DNA of 64,000 nt from Luteirhabdus pelagi (GCF_016827595.1 NZ_JAECMS010000005.1:281672-345671), one strand, 5' to 3'; numbered from the stretch's first letter, positions 1 to 9,255 are shown. The notes: generated from the letters alone by a model not told the origin. Program-made: numbers and translations.

Positions 1-558
1 GCGAATCAATAAAATGTCTTCACGCTCACCATTTATAGTAAGATCTCCTGCATATCCCAAAGCTTGTGGAAGCGTAATATTTTGTTCGGTGAAGGTATAG
101 GTGCCTGGCATTTTTACTTCACCCAAAACCGTAACTTTCGCATTGAGTAGCCGTACACTTACCGTTGGTTCATTAAGATGCCCACCTTCTTCCAACTTCA
201 ATTCTAACATTTGTTCGATTTCCTCGGTGGTAAGACCTGCCACATCCATTCGCCCTAAAACAGGAAAAACGATTTTCCCTTTTGTAGAAACCAAATACCC
301 TTGCAGTTTCAAAACATCGAGATCCATATTTACATTATTTCCCGGTAGCTGCATATTGTAGGGAATGGCCGTTTCGGGCACCAAAGCACTAACCGAAATA
401 TTCAGAATATCGTTCGGTTGTACTTTTGAATTTTCATAATCGATTGCTTCTTTTGAATACGAATCGGCATCTTGGAAATACAAAATATCCTTCTTGCTGG
501 CACAGGATTGAAGCATCCAAACCGCAATCAATAATAATACTATAGGTAACTTCTTCAT
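1..558 (-). CDS. Polysaccharide export lipoprotein, Wza-like (partial)
   Basis: Outer-membrane polysaccharide export protein of the Wza/BexD type, which in this family forms the exit channel for capsule or exopolysaccharide. The reading frame is open from the ATG at 558 to the window edge (186 codons), so the C-terminus is missing. It starts MKKLPIVLLL and has a lipobox ending in LQSC near residue 19, so the mature protein should be a lipoprotein. Residues about 45-130 fit the poly_export domain (QPNDILNISV, GKIVFPVLG), and a following SLBB-like segment (KVTVLGEVKMPGTY) is present. It is the last visible gene of the minus-strand exopolysaccharide operon; a Wzc-like kinase would be expected beyond the edge (inference). 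Confidence 0.9.
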   Translation of the reverse strand, partial: MKKLPIVLLLIAVWMLQSCASKKDILYFQDADSYSKEAIDYENSKVQPNDILNISVSALVPETAIPYNMQLPGNNVNMDLDVLKLQGYLVSTKGKIVFPVLGRMDVAGLTTEEIEQMLELKLEEGGHLNEPTVSVRLLNAKVTVLGEVKMPGTYTFTEQNITLPQALGYAGDLTINGEREDILLIR

Positions 559-624
559 AGTTGATTTTTAGATTGTTACGCATTTGAATGGTACAAAAAA
601 CGCAACCGCTTTATTATAATTATT

Positions 625-1479
625 TCACAAAATTTCGCGGATCATGTTGCTGGTTTCTTCGATGTGTTGCGGGGTGGAAGCACCAAACAAAACGGACTGT
701 ACTCCTTTCTGCTTTCCGATGTACTCTACAGCCTCTTTTGGAGGAACTGCACCCGAGGCCAAAATAGACATCGCTATATTCGTGGAATCCTTACGTTTCA
801 GGACTTCTTCAACTTTTTGTTGGGAAGGATTCATTCGGAAACCAATTTTGTTGATATTGCTTACGATAATCGGGTTTTCAATCCCAAGTTTGTGGACCAA
901 TACTTCATGTAATAGCGTATAATTCATAGTGAAGAATCCCGCTTTCACTCCATATTTGCTTTCCACATAATCTGAATATTCCTTCAGAATATCATACATG
1001 CCTAGGCCTAACAATAAATCGGTAATGATGTTCAACAGAAAAATTCCCTTAACGTTCATATCCTTGAGAAGCTTCATTTCAGAATCGACCAACAATTGCA
1101 TTACGGGTACCGGATTGGCACTTATAAGCGAGCCCAAGCCCTTAACACCGGAAACCAGTGCGTTACCTGGCGTAAACTTTTTGATAGCATCGAATGGTCC
1201 CATTTCCGCCAAAGCATTCGCATATTTATGCGCATATGGCATACACGGATACAGTTTGAAATCGTCAAATGCAGTATCCTTTCGAATCATATCCATGACG
1301 GGTTCCAACTGACTATGGGTGGTGAACACAAAACTTTTAATACCCATCTCATTCACAATGCGCAGGGTATTGAAAATATCTTCCGGTGTGCGAAATCGTT
1401 GTGCTTGTTTAATCGCTTTCTCTTCCGACATGTGGTTCACCCCGAAAAACTGATTATCTCCAAATAATACTTTATCCAT
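625..1479 (-). CDS. Uncharacterised TIM-barrel-like protein of the exopolysaccharide operon
   Basis: 284 residues with no signal peptide or membrane segment, so probably cytoplasmic. I do not recognise a characterised family. The alternating pattern of hydrophobic strands and helices, together with a C-terminal stretch GVQSVLFGASTPQHIEE that resembles the end of aldo-keto-reductase barrels, suggests a TIM barrel. The N-terminus is MDKVLFGDNQFFGVNHMSEE. Its ATG overlaps the stop codon of the upstream Gfo/Idh/MocA dehydrogenase by one base (TAATG), which implies translational coupling and a joint role, plausibly nucleotide-sugar or sugar modification for the polysaccharide. The function is not known; an aldolase or isomerase activity is equally possible. 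Confidence 0.8.
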   Translation of the reverse strand: MDKVLFGDNQFFGVNHMSEEKAIKQAQRFRTPEDIFNTLRIVNEMGIKSFVFTTHSQLEPVMDMIRKDTAFDDFKLYPCMPYAHKYANALAEMGPFDAIKKFTPGNALVSGVKGLGSLISANPVPVMQLLVDSEMKLLKDMNVKGIFLLNIITDLLLGLGMYDILKEYSDYVESKYGVKAGFFTMNYTLLHEVLVHKLGIENPIIVSNINKIGFRMNPSQQKVEEVLKRKDSTNIAMSILASGAVPPKEAVEYIGKQKGVQSVLFGASTPQHIEETSNMIREIL

Positions 1480-2498
1480 TATAGCAACTTTCCATTTTTG
1501 ATTTTTACTTCTTCAATAATTTTATCGGTAATACTGGCCGTTTCGAGTGAGGCAATCGAGGTTACTATCTTTCCGTTCATGAGATCGGAAAACTCCAGTA
1601 ACTGTCGTGAGAAATCTTCTCCTCTTAAATAGTACGGTACGGCCGTTTCTTCATCGGTGATATAAGATTTATTCCAACCTTCCCTTAAATTCAGGGTTTC
1701 GTTTGCTTCATTTAAATAAATACTCAACTCCTGTTTATTCGCTTTCAATTTGCCCTTAGTACCCATTACCTCTACGAAATTGGTTGCCTTACGAACCGAG
1801 CTGTCGGACCAATTAATACTATTGGTTCCCATAATTTCTCCATCATGCAATAGGTTTACATAGGCTACATCCTCCACTTCACTCGAAAAAACCTTCTTCA
1901 GCATAGCTCCTTGAACACTTACATCGGTTCCAAATAAATACGTGGCAAGATCCAAACAGTGTGGGCCATAATCGAATAGGCAGCCTCCCCCTTCTTCATG
2001 GTTATTTCGCCAGCCGCTGCTATTTTCCTTCAATACTACACCACCTCGCATATGGTTTTCATAATGGGTTATCTTTCCCAATACACTATCATCCAATAGT
2101 TTACGAACACGTTGGAACACCGCATTAAATCGGTTTACATATCCCACTTGTCCTTTAATTGATTTTTCCTTTGAAAGCGCTACGAGCTGTTTACTTTCTT
2201 TAAAGGATAGCGTTAGGGGTTTCTCTACAAAAACATGTAATCCTTTTTCTATACAGTGAGAAACAATGTCGAAATGCAACGAATTTGGCACCAACACCAT
2301 CACCCCATCGATTTCTACTTCATCCAACATCTTTTTATAATCGGTAAAGCAGTTGAAGTCGGTGTTTTTCCGAATAACCCTAAGAAATGCTTTCGAGGTA
2401 TCGCATACGGCAGCTACCTTCAGACCGGGTGTCTGATTCGCTATCGCAAGGTGCGACATTCCCATTTTTCCAATTCCTATGATTCCAATTCTTTTCAT
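1479..2498 (-). CDS. Gfo/Idh/MocA family NAD(P)-dependent oxidoreductase
   Basis: Sugar or nucleotide-sugar dehydrogenase of the Gfo/Idh/MocA family, 339 residues, the usual length. The N-terminal Rossmann fold has GIGKMG at residues 7-12, the cofactor-binding EKP motif (VFVEKPLT) lies near residue 93, and the C-terminal substrate domain contains GGGCLFDYGPHCLDLA, which includes the family's conserved Asp and His. It sits 8 bases after the WecG-type transferase and overlaps the next gene by one base, within the exopolysaccharide operon. The likely role is oxidation or epimerisation of a sugar precursor; the substrate cannot be deduced. Confidence 0.9.
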   Translation of the reverse strand: MKRIGIIGIGKMGMSHLAIANQTPGLKVAAVCDTSKAFLRVIRKNTDFNCFTDYKKMLDEVEIDGVMVLVPNSLHFDIVSHCIEKGLHVFVEKPLTLSFKESKQLVALSKEKSIKGQVGYVNRFNAVFQRVRKLLDDSVLGKITHYENHMRGGVVLKENSSGWRNNHEEGGGCLFDYGPHCLDLATYLFGTDVSVQGAMLKKVFSSEVEDVAYVNLLHDGEIMGTNSINWSDSSVRKATNFVEVMGTKGKLKANKQELSIYLNEANETLNLREGWNKSYITDEETAVPYYLRGEDFSRQLLEFSDLMNGKIVTSIASLETASITDKIIEEVKIKNGKLL

Positions 2499-2506
2499 CT
2501 AACTAT

Positions 2507-3274
2507 TTATTTTAATTTTTGAAGAATTCCGTCGGCTATTGACTTCGACATAAACTTGTAGCTGTTAATATTTCGTTGAATCATTCTTCGTTCCCTAGAT
2601 AGCCGAAATAACCATTCCAAACCTAGGTCGCGAAAGAACTTTGGAGCTCTTTTCACGGTACCGGCATAGAAATCGAAAGCTGCTCCCACGCCAACGGACC
2701 ATGGTACATCTACTTGTTCTTTATATTTTGAAATCCATCGTTCCTGTTTCAATAAGCCTAAACCTACCCACAGCACATCGGCCTTCGAATCCTTTATTTT
2801 GGCAATCATTTCATTTTCTTCAGTTTCGGTAAGCTCCCGGAAAGGAGGGCAAAAGGTTCCAGCGATTTCCATAGCCGGATACTTTTCCTTTAAGTTTTCC
2901 GCTAACAAATCGGCAACCCCTTCCTTTCCACCACAGAAGAAATGACGCCACCCTTTGTCCTGCCCATACCGACTTGCCTCTAAGAGAAAATCCGGTCCGT
3001 TAAAGCGACGCATATAGTTCCCCTGCAAGTTTGCAGCAATAGCAGAGCCGATACCATCGCATAACGAAAAAGCGGCTGTTCCGATAAATTCTTTATGGTC
3101 CTTATATTTCTCTGCATAATACATAGATTCCGTATTGGTAATACAGATATGTTCTGGTGCACGCTCTCCTTTGATATTCTCATCCATCTTTTGCAAAATG
3201 TATTCCTTGGGATACGTGTGCAGGGGAATCCCACTGATCATTTTCTTTCCGTGCTTGCTGTTTAGTTTTTCCAT
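2507..3274 (-). CDS. WecG/TagA/CpsF family glycosyltransferase
   Basis: Glycosyltransferase of family GT26 (WecG/TagA/CpsF), which adds ManNAc-type sugars to a lipid-linked acceptor on the cytoplasmic face of the membrane. The 255 residues carry the family core: ITNTESMYYAEK, the CDGIG segment with the conserved Asp, FFCGGKEG, and DVLWVGLGLLKQERW followed by GVGAAFDFYAG. The C-terminus (GLEWLFRLSRERRM) is the usual membrane-associating appendage. It lies six bases after the GT4 gene and eight before the Gfo/Idh/MocA gene. It probably adds one of the first sugars after the WecA-like initiating enzyme encoded upstream in the operon. Confidence 0.93.
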   Translation of the reverse strand: MEKLNSKHGKKMISGIPLHTYPKEYILQKMDENIKGERAPEHICITNTESMYYAEKYKDHKEFIGTAAFSLCDGIGSAIAANLQGNYMRRFNGPDFLLEASRYGQDKGWRHFFCGGKEGVADLLAENLKEKYPAMEIAGTFCPPFRELTETEENEMIAKIKDSKADVLWVGLGLLKQERWISKYKEQVDVPWSVGVGAAFDFYAGTVKRAPKFFRDLGLEWLFRLSRERRMIQRNINSYKFMSKSIADGILQKLK

Positions 3275-3280
3275 TTTTTG

Positions 3281-4369
3281 TTAGTCTATTCTATCCATGA
3301 TATCCGCAAATCGGTTCTCAAAAGCGTTCATGGTAAATTTTTCCGAAAAGCGCTCTCGACCCTTTTCGCCTAGTTTTTTTCTCAGGTTTTTGTTTTCGAT
3401 TAGTGTTTGTAAGCTATCCGCCAGCTTTTCAGGGGCGTGGTGTGGGACCAAATAGCCAGTTTTTCCCTCCGTAACCATATCCGGAATTCCGCCCTCAGGG
3501 GAAGCCACTACCGGTAGTCCAAATTGCATTGCCTCTAGTACTACGAGCGGAAAGCAGTCTAAATAGGAATACAGTACGAAAATATCGGCCGAGCGAAAAG
3601 CTTCATATTTCTCTTCGCCGTATTTTGGCCCTACGTAGGTCACGAAATTTTCAATACCTTTTTCGTGTACGGTTTTATTGAATTCCATTTCAGATATATC
3701 GCCCTCTTTTCCAACAAAAATGCAATCGAAAGGAATATCTCTATCCTTCAAATGCGCGCAGGCTTCCAACAAATCATAAACCCCTTTAGTTTCAATTAGG
3801 TTTGATAGGAAAAGAATTTCAACTGTTTCGTTGTTTTTTTCTTTTGATGCATTTGTTTCAGGGAGTTCAGGAATCCCGTTTTCGCAATAGTATACATCCT
3901 CTTCCTTCACATATTTCTGAACATCTTCGTACAAGCTAGGGGAAAGCAAGATTACTTTAGCATTCTTAAAGATGATTCTATACAACAAATTATCGAACCA
4001 GCGATGTTGCTTTGTTTTCACCCCTTTATTGTGAAAGTGATAAACGGTTTGACCGCCTAAGATTTTAGCCCACAATGCAATGATGGCATCTTTATAGAAT
4101 CCCATGCCTTGAGCGGTTAGGGTGAGATATGTAATGTTAGGGTTGAAGGATAATAACTGTTTGATAGATGTTGCCATTATTTTACAGTAGCGTCCCACTT
4201 TTTTCAAAGGTTTTTTGCCGCTTTCGTCAACTGAAGATGATGTTCCTAAATCGATATACCTACATTGAAAACGATGGTTGATTTGCGCACTATCATGTAT
4301 ATGCTTTCCAACCATGGCAGCGCCATGCATCGGCGGGGGAAGATGTAAAATGAATAGTATCTTTTTCAC
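3281..4369 (-). CDS. GT4 family glycosyltransferase
   Basis: Retaining glycosyltransferase of the GT-B fold, family 4. The C-terminal domain shows FLSNLIETKGVYDLLEA, the EAMQFGLPVVASPEGGIPDMV donor-binding stretch and GYLVPHHAPEKLA. The frame is open to an ATG at 4435, but the GT4 fold begins at KKILFILHLPPPMHG, so I prefer the in-frame GTG at 4369; the 22 extra residues of the longer version look non-conserved. About 250 bases separate this start from the preceding gene, a rare gap in an otherwise tight operon. It should extend the polysaccharide repeat unit; donor and acceptor are unknown. Confidence 0.88.
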   Translation of the reverse strand: MKKILFILHLPPPMHGAAMVGKHIHDSAQINHRFQCRYIDLGTSSSVDESGKKPLKKVGRYCKIMATSIKQLLSFNPNITYLTLTAQGMGFYKDAIIALWAKILGGQTVYHFHNKGVKTKQHRWFDNLLYRIIFKNAKVILLSPSLYEDVQKYVKEEDVYYCENGIPELPETNASKEKNNETVEILFLSNLIETKGVYDLLEACAHLKDRDIPFDCIFVGKEGDISEMEFNKTVHEKGIENFVTYVGPKYGEEKYEAFRSADIFVLYSYLDCFPLVVLEAMQFGLPVVASPEGGIPDMVTEGKTGYLVPHHAPEKLADSLQTLIENKNLRKKLGEKGRERFSEKFTMNAFENRFADIMDRID

Positions 4370-4624
4370 TTCATATGCAATTACTATAATTGATGCTGAT
4401 TTTAAAGGAATTCGCGCTCCAAAACTTTCGCTCAATATGCTAAAAGTTACAGGTTTAATGGGCCTTTGTAAGTGTGTTTCGTATAACTTTAACGCAGGAT
4501 GTTAAGGAGTTACCTTTCAACCCTATTATTACGCTTTAAGCGAATAGATTTTGGGAAAATTTTTAGAAGTAATACTTATCAATTACTGCTGAAACGATGG
4601 GTATGTCAGCGTAACAATTTTGAT

Positions 4625-5518
4625 CTAGCTGATCAATTGTCGAATCTTATCAAGCGCACGATTGAAAATCGAAAACTTTTGAGCAAATTCCCTCACCAAA
4701 GTTGCATCCATTTTGTCAAATTTCTCAAAATGAAAATCGCGCTGATTCGTAGTATCCATATCAGTTCTGAAGCGTTTAGTGCCAGCCGTATGCGTAGCAT
4801 CTTCACCAAAGCCAATATTTATTAATTTCGAACGTGTGGGATAAACGGTTTTCAAATCGTGCTTAAACTGATGATAGCAAAATCGAATGGCCCACGAATC
4901 CAGTTCACCTGCCATTTGAAGTTTCAACATACGCGAAAGATCTGAACCACCCCTATTAAAAGAACGCTTCCTCTTTCTATCATTGAGAAATTGGTCGTAA
5001 TCCGTAACCTCCCAATCTATTTTTTGCCAACGATCGATCCAGGTGGCCCAGCCCCAGGAAGAAGCGCGATATCCGAAATAAAAATCCTTTTCGCCTGGCA
5101 GACTCGGTAAATCCATGGTATACCCAGACATAGATAGTATTTCGGAGTCATTTTTATAAATGTCTAATCCCTGATTCATAAAATCTAGGAAATTGGGTGC
5201 TGTAAGAAGGTCATCCTCCATTACGATGACCCGACCATATGCTTCAATTACTTCCGAAACGCCAGAAATTATAGAGGAAGCGAGCCCTTTATTCACTTCC
5301 GATTCCTTCACGTGAATCTTTTTGAAGCCAGTTACCGTTTTCAAATAAGACCTAACGGCTTCAACTTTAGGTTTTGCGACCTCGTTTTTCGGACCATCGG
5401 AAAAAAGAAATAGTTCACTTTGTTCCGCTAGGTGATTATCCTTAAGATGATTGATTGTCTGCTGGGTTTCATCCAACCGATTGTATGTAAATAAGCAAAT
5501 AGGTGCTAGTTTCATCAT
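4625..5518 (-). CDS. GT-A fold glycosyltransferase
   Basis: 297 residues starting MMKLAPICLFTYNRLDETQQT, the beginning of a GT2-like or GNT-I-like GT-A domain. The metal-binding acidic cluster is visible as VIVMEDDLLTAPNFL near residue 100, and SSWGWATWIDRWQKIDW near residue 155 is a conserved block in this group of bacterial sugar transferases. No membrane helix is seen, so it acts on the cytoplasmic side. Its ATG overlaps the stop of the polymerase gene by four bases (ATGA), which indicates coupling. Its exact specificity in the polysaccharide repeat unit is unknown. Confidence 0.85.
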   Translation of the reverse strand: MMKLAPICLFTYNRLDETQQTINHLKDNHLAEQSELFLFSDGPKNEVAKPKVEAVRSYLKTVTGFKKIHVKESEVNKGLASSIISGVSEVIEAYGRVIVMEDDLLTAPNFLDFMNQGLDIYKNDSEILSMSGYTMDLPSLPGEKDFYFGYRASSWGWATWIDRWQKIDWEVTDYDQFLNDRKRKRSFNRGGSDLSRMLKLQMAGELDSWAIRFCYHQFKHDLKTVYPTRSKLINIGFGEDATHTAGTKRFRTDMDTTNQRDFHFEKFDKMDATLVREFAQKFSIFNRALDKIRQLIS

Positions 5519-6756
5519 GTCTTTTTTTCCAGGTTGTTATCGGTTTGTTTTTTAACTTTCAACTTTAAAGTGTTTGCAAACAGTAGCAGGTAAAACAGAA
5601 TTGAAATAAGCATAAAAGGTTGTACTAGGTAGCTTTCAACTAAACCACCAATGGCAATAGCTACGATTACCGATTTATCGATTCGCGACATGCTCTGTAA
5701 GGATTTCCATAGGATGTAAAGAAATAGCAATAAGACAATAATACCACCAGCCGCAACTATTTCAAGGTAGGAGGAATGGAAATACAAAAAATCCAATGTA
5801 TCCAAATAATAAAAACCGGTCCCAACATTTTCCTGTAGTACGCTATCGTTCAGATTAAAGATACCGCTTCCCAAAAGCAATCCCTTATCATAGATACCTT
5901 CCCATGCTAAACGCCATATTTCGAACCTTCCGGTAGATAGTTTGTTCAATCGTTCTGTAGGGAAAATGGAGAATAAATCATTCACATAAAACAAGAATAT
6001 CGGAGCGATTAATAAGATAACTGCATAAAGACGAGTCCTAATTCGAGCAATTAAAAAATAAAAAACGACTGCCGTAATGGCAATGATAACTGCATTCCGA
6101 GAAGTAACTACCGCAAGCGCTAGATAAATAAGCATCTGTAGATAGTTCCAGATAGAGGTATCGCGACTCAATGGATGGCGCCATAGGTAAAAACCCAATA
6201 AAAAGCCACAGGCTGCCAAAAGCCCGAAATGGATTTTATCTTGAAAAAATCCTCCAAAACCATCCATATCGGTCATATCAATTCCGGTCGCAAATGCGAC
6301 AGTAAACCATACCAAAACGTTTAGCGACAGCGCCCAGCGAAAGGTTTTGAGCAACCTGATTTTAGTGATTTCAAAACTTTCAAAACCAAAAGTTTCAAAA
6401 TTGAGCCCCGTAGCCGCTTTTACGAGCCAAAAGTAGAATAGCAAATAGATTATTACGGATGCGTTGTAAAGTAAGTTTTCGTTGGTGTTATTTGATAGGG
6501 AAAAAAGCGCTGCAAACAGCATGATTAAAAATCCTACAATGGCATAGGGAATCCATAGGCTGAACTGCGTGTTAAATCTATTTCTACTTAAAAACAGTAC
6601 GAGCGCAATGCAGCCCAGAATGGCTACGGCAAATTTTCCAATACTCCCTATCAAGGTTACCACTATGAAGGGCTTGATGGAATTTAAAATGACCAATGTA
6701 ACGAAGCAGAAAAGCAACGCATGGATGATATTTTTAAATCGAAAAATACTACTCAT
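5515..6756 (-). CDS. O-antigen ligase/polymerase family membrane protein (Wzy-like)
   Basis: 413 residues with about eleven hydrophobic helices across the protein and a longer extracytoplasmic loop around residues 265-310 (TERLNKLSTGRFEIWRLAWE), the topology and motif typical of Wzy polymerases and WaaL ligases. In a Wzx/Wzy-type cluster it would polymerise flipped repeat units at the periplasmic face. It overlaps the flippase gene by eight bases and the next glycosyltransferase by four. Polymerase and ligase cannot be told apart from sequence alone; the absence of another candidate in the cluster favours polymerase. Confidence 0.85.
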   Translation of the reverse strand: MSSIFRFKNIIHALLFCFVTLVILNSIKPFIVVTLIGSIGKFAVAILGCIALVLFLSRNRFNTQFSLWIPYAIVGFLIMLFAALFSLSNNTNENLLYNASVIIYLLFYFWLVKAATGLNFETFGFESFEITKIRLLKTFRWALSLNVLVWFTVAFATGIDMTDMDGFGGFFQDKIHFGLLAACGFLLGFYLWRHPLSRDTSIWNYLQMLIYLALAVVTSRNAVIIAITAVVFYFLIARIRTRLYAVILLIAPIFLFYVNDLFSIFPTERLNKLSTGRFEIWRLAWEGIYDKGLLLGSGIFNLNDSVLQENVGTGFYYLDTLDFLYFHSSYLEIVAAGGIIVLLLFLYILWKSLQSMSRIDKSVIVAIAIGGLVESYLVQPFMLISILFYLLLFANTLKLKVKKQTDNNLEKKT

Positions 6757-8035
6757 GTTGAGAAACTATTGTTTTTTTGCCCTTTCGATTGATAATTCGG
6801 GTATAGATGAAAAAATGTAAGAGCCGATACAGTAAGTTTTCAATGATCATGGTATAAAAGGCTCCTACCAGTCCGTACTGATGAATTAAGAAATATCCCA
6901 ACCCAACTGCAATGAGACTTCTCGGGATAAGAATCCAGAAGTTCACATCGGTTCGCTTTACTGCATCCAATGCAATTTTAAAGGGTTGAAAAGCAACATT
7001 TATGGCCTGTACGATAAACGGATACAGTACTAATAGTCCAAGATCGGCATATTTTTCACCGAAAACCAATACCATTATGTCCTGTCCTAAAAAGTACCCC
7101 ACCGTTACCAACAACAGGGCCAATCCTCCAAAGATTACAAGCCATCTTCGCACCAAGGCGTGAATGCGGGAATAGTTCAATTTCAACTTAACAAAGAGCG
7201 GTAATAAATATGAATTAAGTGCCGTTAGTAACGGACTAATCAAGCTTCCAATGCTCATCAGAACGCCTAAAACCGCTACATTGCTTTTATTGGAAAGCAG
7301 CAGTAGCAACCAAGGATATATGTTCGAGCTTAAGTGAAATAGAAAGTTAGATCCTACCAACCATCGTCCTACCTTCCAATTGGTATGGAAAAAAGATCGG
7401 TACCGTTCCCTGAATTTAAAGACCGAGTGGGAGTTTCGAATAAGATAAATAGCGGTTACTCCAAGGTAGATTAGAGAGGCATACTTTAAGAAGAATTCCA
7501 ATTGAGCGATCTCATTAAAATAAATAATCCCCAATAAGGTTAAAAGTCCAAGTGAACACCCCAGACCATAATATAAATTCTGTCTGGTTTTTCTTTCGCT
7601 TAGTAATGTTTCCCTTACAAAAAAATAAAAAGTGTAGGCAACGATATAGAACAGATAATGCAACAGTGCACTGGTATCCCAATTATCGAAAAGAAAATAG
7701 TATGCTAATGGGAATACCAATAATATGAATAGCGTAAATACATATTTGAGGGATATATTAAAGTTGTAAAAGTCGAAGGAATTTTTCTCTTTAAAATCGC
7801 TTAAATTTATCGCGTACGGCTTTGAAATAAAGGAGCTTTGCAGTCCTAAGGTAAAAAGTGTTATCGAAAGCAACAACACATAATCGGCATAGACCAATTT
7901 ATCGTAGGTTCGGGCCAAGATGACGGTAGTTAACAAGGTTGTCAAGCTCATGAACACCTGGTCGATTAGTACGCTAAGAAGTTTTGGCGCTTCTTCCGAA
8001 TCGGAATTAAATAAAGCTTGAAGTTTCTGTATCAC
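6749..8035 (-). CDS. Oligosaccharide flippase (Wzx-like)
   Basis: 428 residues with roughly twelve to fourteen membrane helices, in the MATE/PST superfamily pattern: it begins with a short amphipathic stretch, then LLSVLIDQVFMSLTTLLTTVILARTYDKLVYADYVL split over the first helices. Such proteins move undecaprenyl-linked repeat units across the inner membrane. It is the second gene of the operon, about 100 bases after the initiating transferase gene, and it overlaps the polymerase gene by eight bases. Pairing with the Wzy-like neighbour supports a Wzx/Wzy-dependent pathway. Confidence 0.88.
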   Translation of the reverse strand: MIQKLQALFNSDSEEAPKLLSVLIDQVFMSLTTLLTTVILARTYDKLVYADYVLLLSITLFTLGLQSSFISKPYAINLSDFKEKNSFDFYNFNISLKYVFTLFILLVFPLAYYFLFDNWDTSALLHYLFYIVAYTFYFFVRETLLSERKTRQNLYYGLGCSLGLLTLLGIIYFNEIAQLEFFLKYASLIYLGVTAIYLIRNSHSVFKFRERYRSFFHTNWKVGRWLVGSNFLFHLSSNIYPWLLLLLSNKSNVAVLGVLMSIGSLISPLLTALNSYLLPLFVKLKLNYSRIHALVRRWLVIFGGLALLLVTVGYFLGQDIMVLVFGEKYADLGLLVLYPFIVQAINVAFQPFKIALDAVKRTDVNFWILIPRSLIAVGLGYFLIHQYGLVGAFYTMIIENLLYRLLHFFIYTRIINRKGKKTIVSQHE

Positions 8036-8139
8036 GATAATTCTTTACTGCTAGGTAAGTTTATAAGATACCTATAAAAGTACATTTCGAAAAAACATGT
8101 CACAACCAAGTTTTTTCTAACCTTACGGATAGCGCAAGC

Positions 8140-9255
8140 TTAAACATCTGTTGAGTTCCATACAATATGATTCCTTTTGCGCTTCAGGATGCAAGGCAAC
8201 AATCCCATTAGGGTAACTATTGATACAAGTATTATAAGCTGTATATGAATGTTGAAAGCACCGATTAAGAGAGCTGTCATAATAATATTCAGTTGGGTTA
8301 AGGCAATAGTCAAGGTTGCGAGTCTATGTGAAAAACCTAGTTGTAGAATACGGTGATGGATGTGATTACGATCTGCAGCGAAAGGACTTTTTCCTTGCAT
8401 TACCCGAACCGTGAAAATGCGAAGTGTATCGAGAATAGGGTACGCTAAAATAGCCAATACAATTACAATTTTGTTTGGTAAAAGTACGGATTGCGCAACA
8501 GCTAAATCCATATTCATAAATACGATTGCTTGATACGCTAAAATAAATCCAATAAACAGCGATCCTGAATCACCCATAAAGAGTTTTTTAGTTTTGGAAA
8601 GATTAAAGCGAAGAAATGCCGCTAAGGATCCAATTAGTGTAAGCGAAAGCAATGCCATTAGGTAGCGGCCCTCGATAAGGAAGAAAATTCCAAATATAGC
8701 ACTTGCAATCATGCCTAATGTTCCCGATAATCCATCAATCCCATCTATGAGATTAAATGCGTTAACCATAAACACAAAAACCAAAGAGGTAAGTAATACC
8801 GATACGAAATAAGGAATCGATTCAATGCCTAGTAGTCCTTCTAGACCTTCAATTCGAATTCCCGATACTACAATAACTAAGATGGCTGCGGCCAACTGAC
8901 CTACTATTTTTTTTAATGGCGATAATCCTATTAGATCATCTTTTACTCCTAAAAAAAACAATATGCTTATGGAAGCCATTACAACCAATAATTGACTTAA
9001 CAATACTTTACTAAAACCAACAATTCCTGCAAATACTAGTAGACACACTGAAAAGGTTATGAAAATACCGATGCCTCCTAGATTGGAGGTTTTTTTAACA
9101 TGCGAACTTCTTTCTTCAGGCTCATCCATCAAATTTTTCTTCCTTGAGAGAAAATTTATAACTGGATATATATGTATTGATAAAATATATGCTAAAAGTA
9201 AAGCAAGTGTACAGTATACTAGAGGATTTGATGCAAGGAGGTAAATATTACTCAT
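8140..9255 (-). CDS. MraY/WecA/TagO family undecaprenyl-phosphate sugar-1-phosphate transferase
   Basis: Polyprenyl-phosphate N-acetylhexosamine-1-phosphate transferase, 371 residues and about eleven membrane helices. Family motifs are all visible: GVKDDLIGLSPLKK (the DDxx motif near residue 105), NAFNLIDGIDGLSG near 168, FMGDSGSLFIGF near 226 and the HIHHRI loop near 300 that defines the WecA/TagO branch rather than MraY itself. It starts lipid-linked polysaccharide synthesis in the inner membrane. It is the first gene of the exopolysaccharide operon, with a 420-base non-coding leader region before it. Confidence 0.93.
   Translation of the reverse strand: MSNIYLLASNPLVYCTLALLLAYILSIHIYPVINFLSRKKNLMDEPEERSSHVKKTSNLGGIGIFITFSVCLLVFAGIVGFSKVLLSQLLVVMASISILFFLGVKDDLIGLSPLKKIVGQLAAAILVIVVSGIRIEGLEGLLGIESIPYFVSVLLTSLVFVFMVNAFNLIDGIDGLSGTLGMIASAIFGIFFLIEGRYLMALLSLTLIGSLAAFLRFNLSKTKKLFMGDSGSLFIGFILAYQAIVFMNMDLAVAQSVLLPNKIVIVLAILAYPILDTLRIFTVRVMQGKSPFAADRNHIHHRILQLGFSHRLATLTIALTQLNIIMTALLIGAFNIHIQLIILVSIVTLMGLLPCILKRKRNHIVWNSTDV

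Noticed and set aside
4499..4825. Plus-strand open frame over the gap and the end of the GT-A transferase gene
   Set aside because: Two thirds of it is antisense to the transferase gene, and the sequence has no recognisable features.
8140..8146. TTAAACA resembling a half-site of the carotenoid operator
   Set aside because: No TTGTTTA partner at the right distance; it includes the stop codon of the WecA-like gene.
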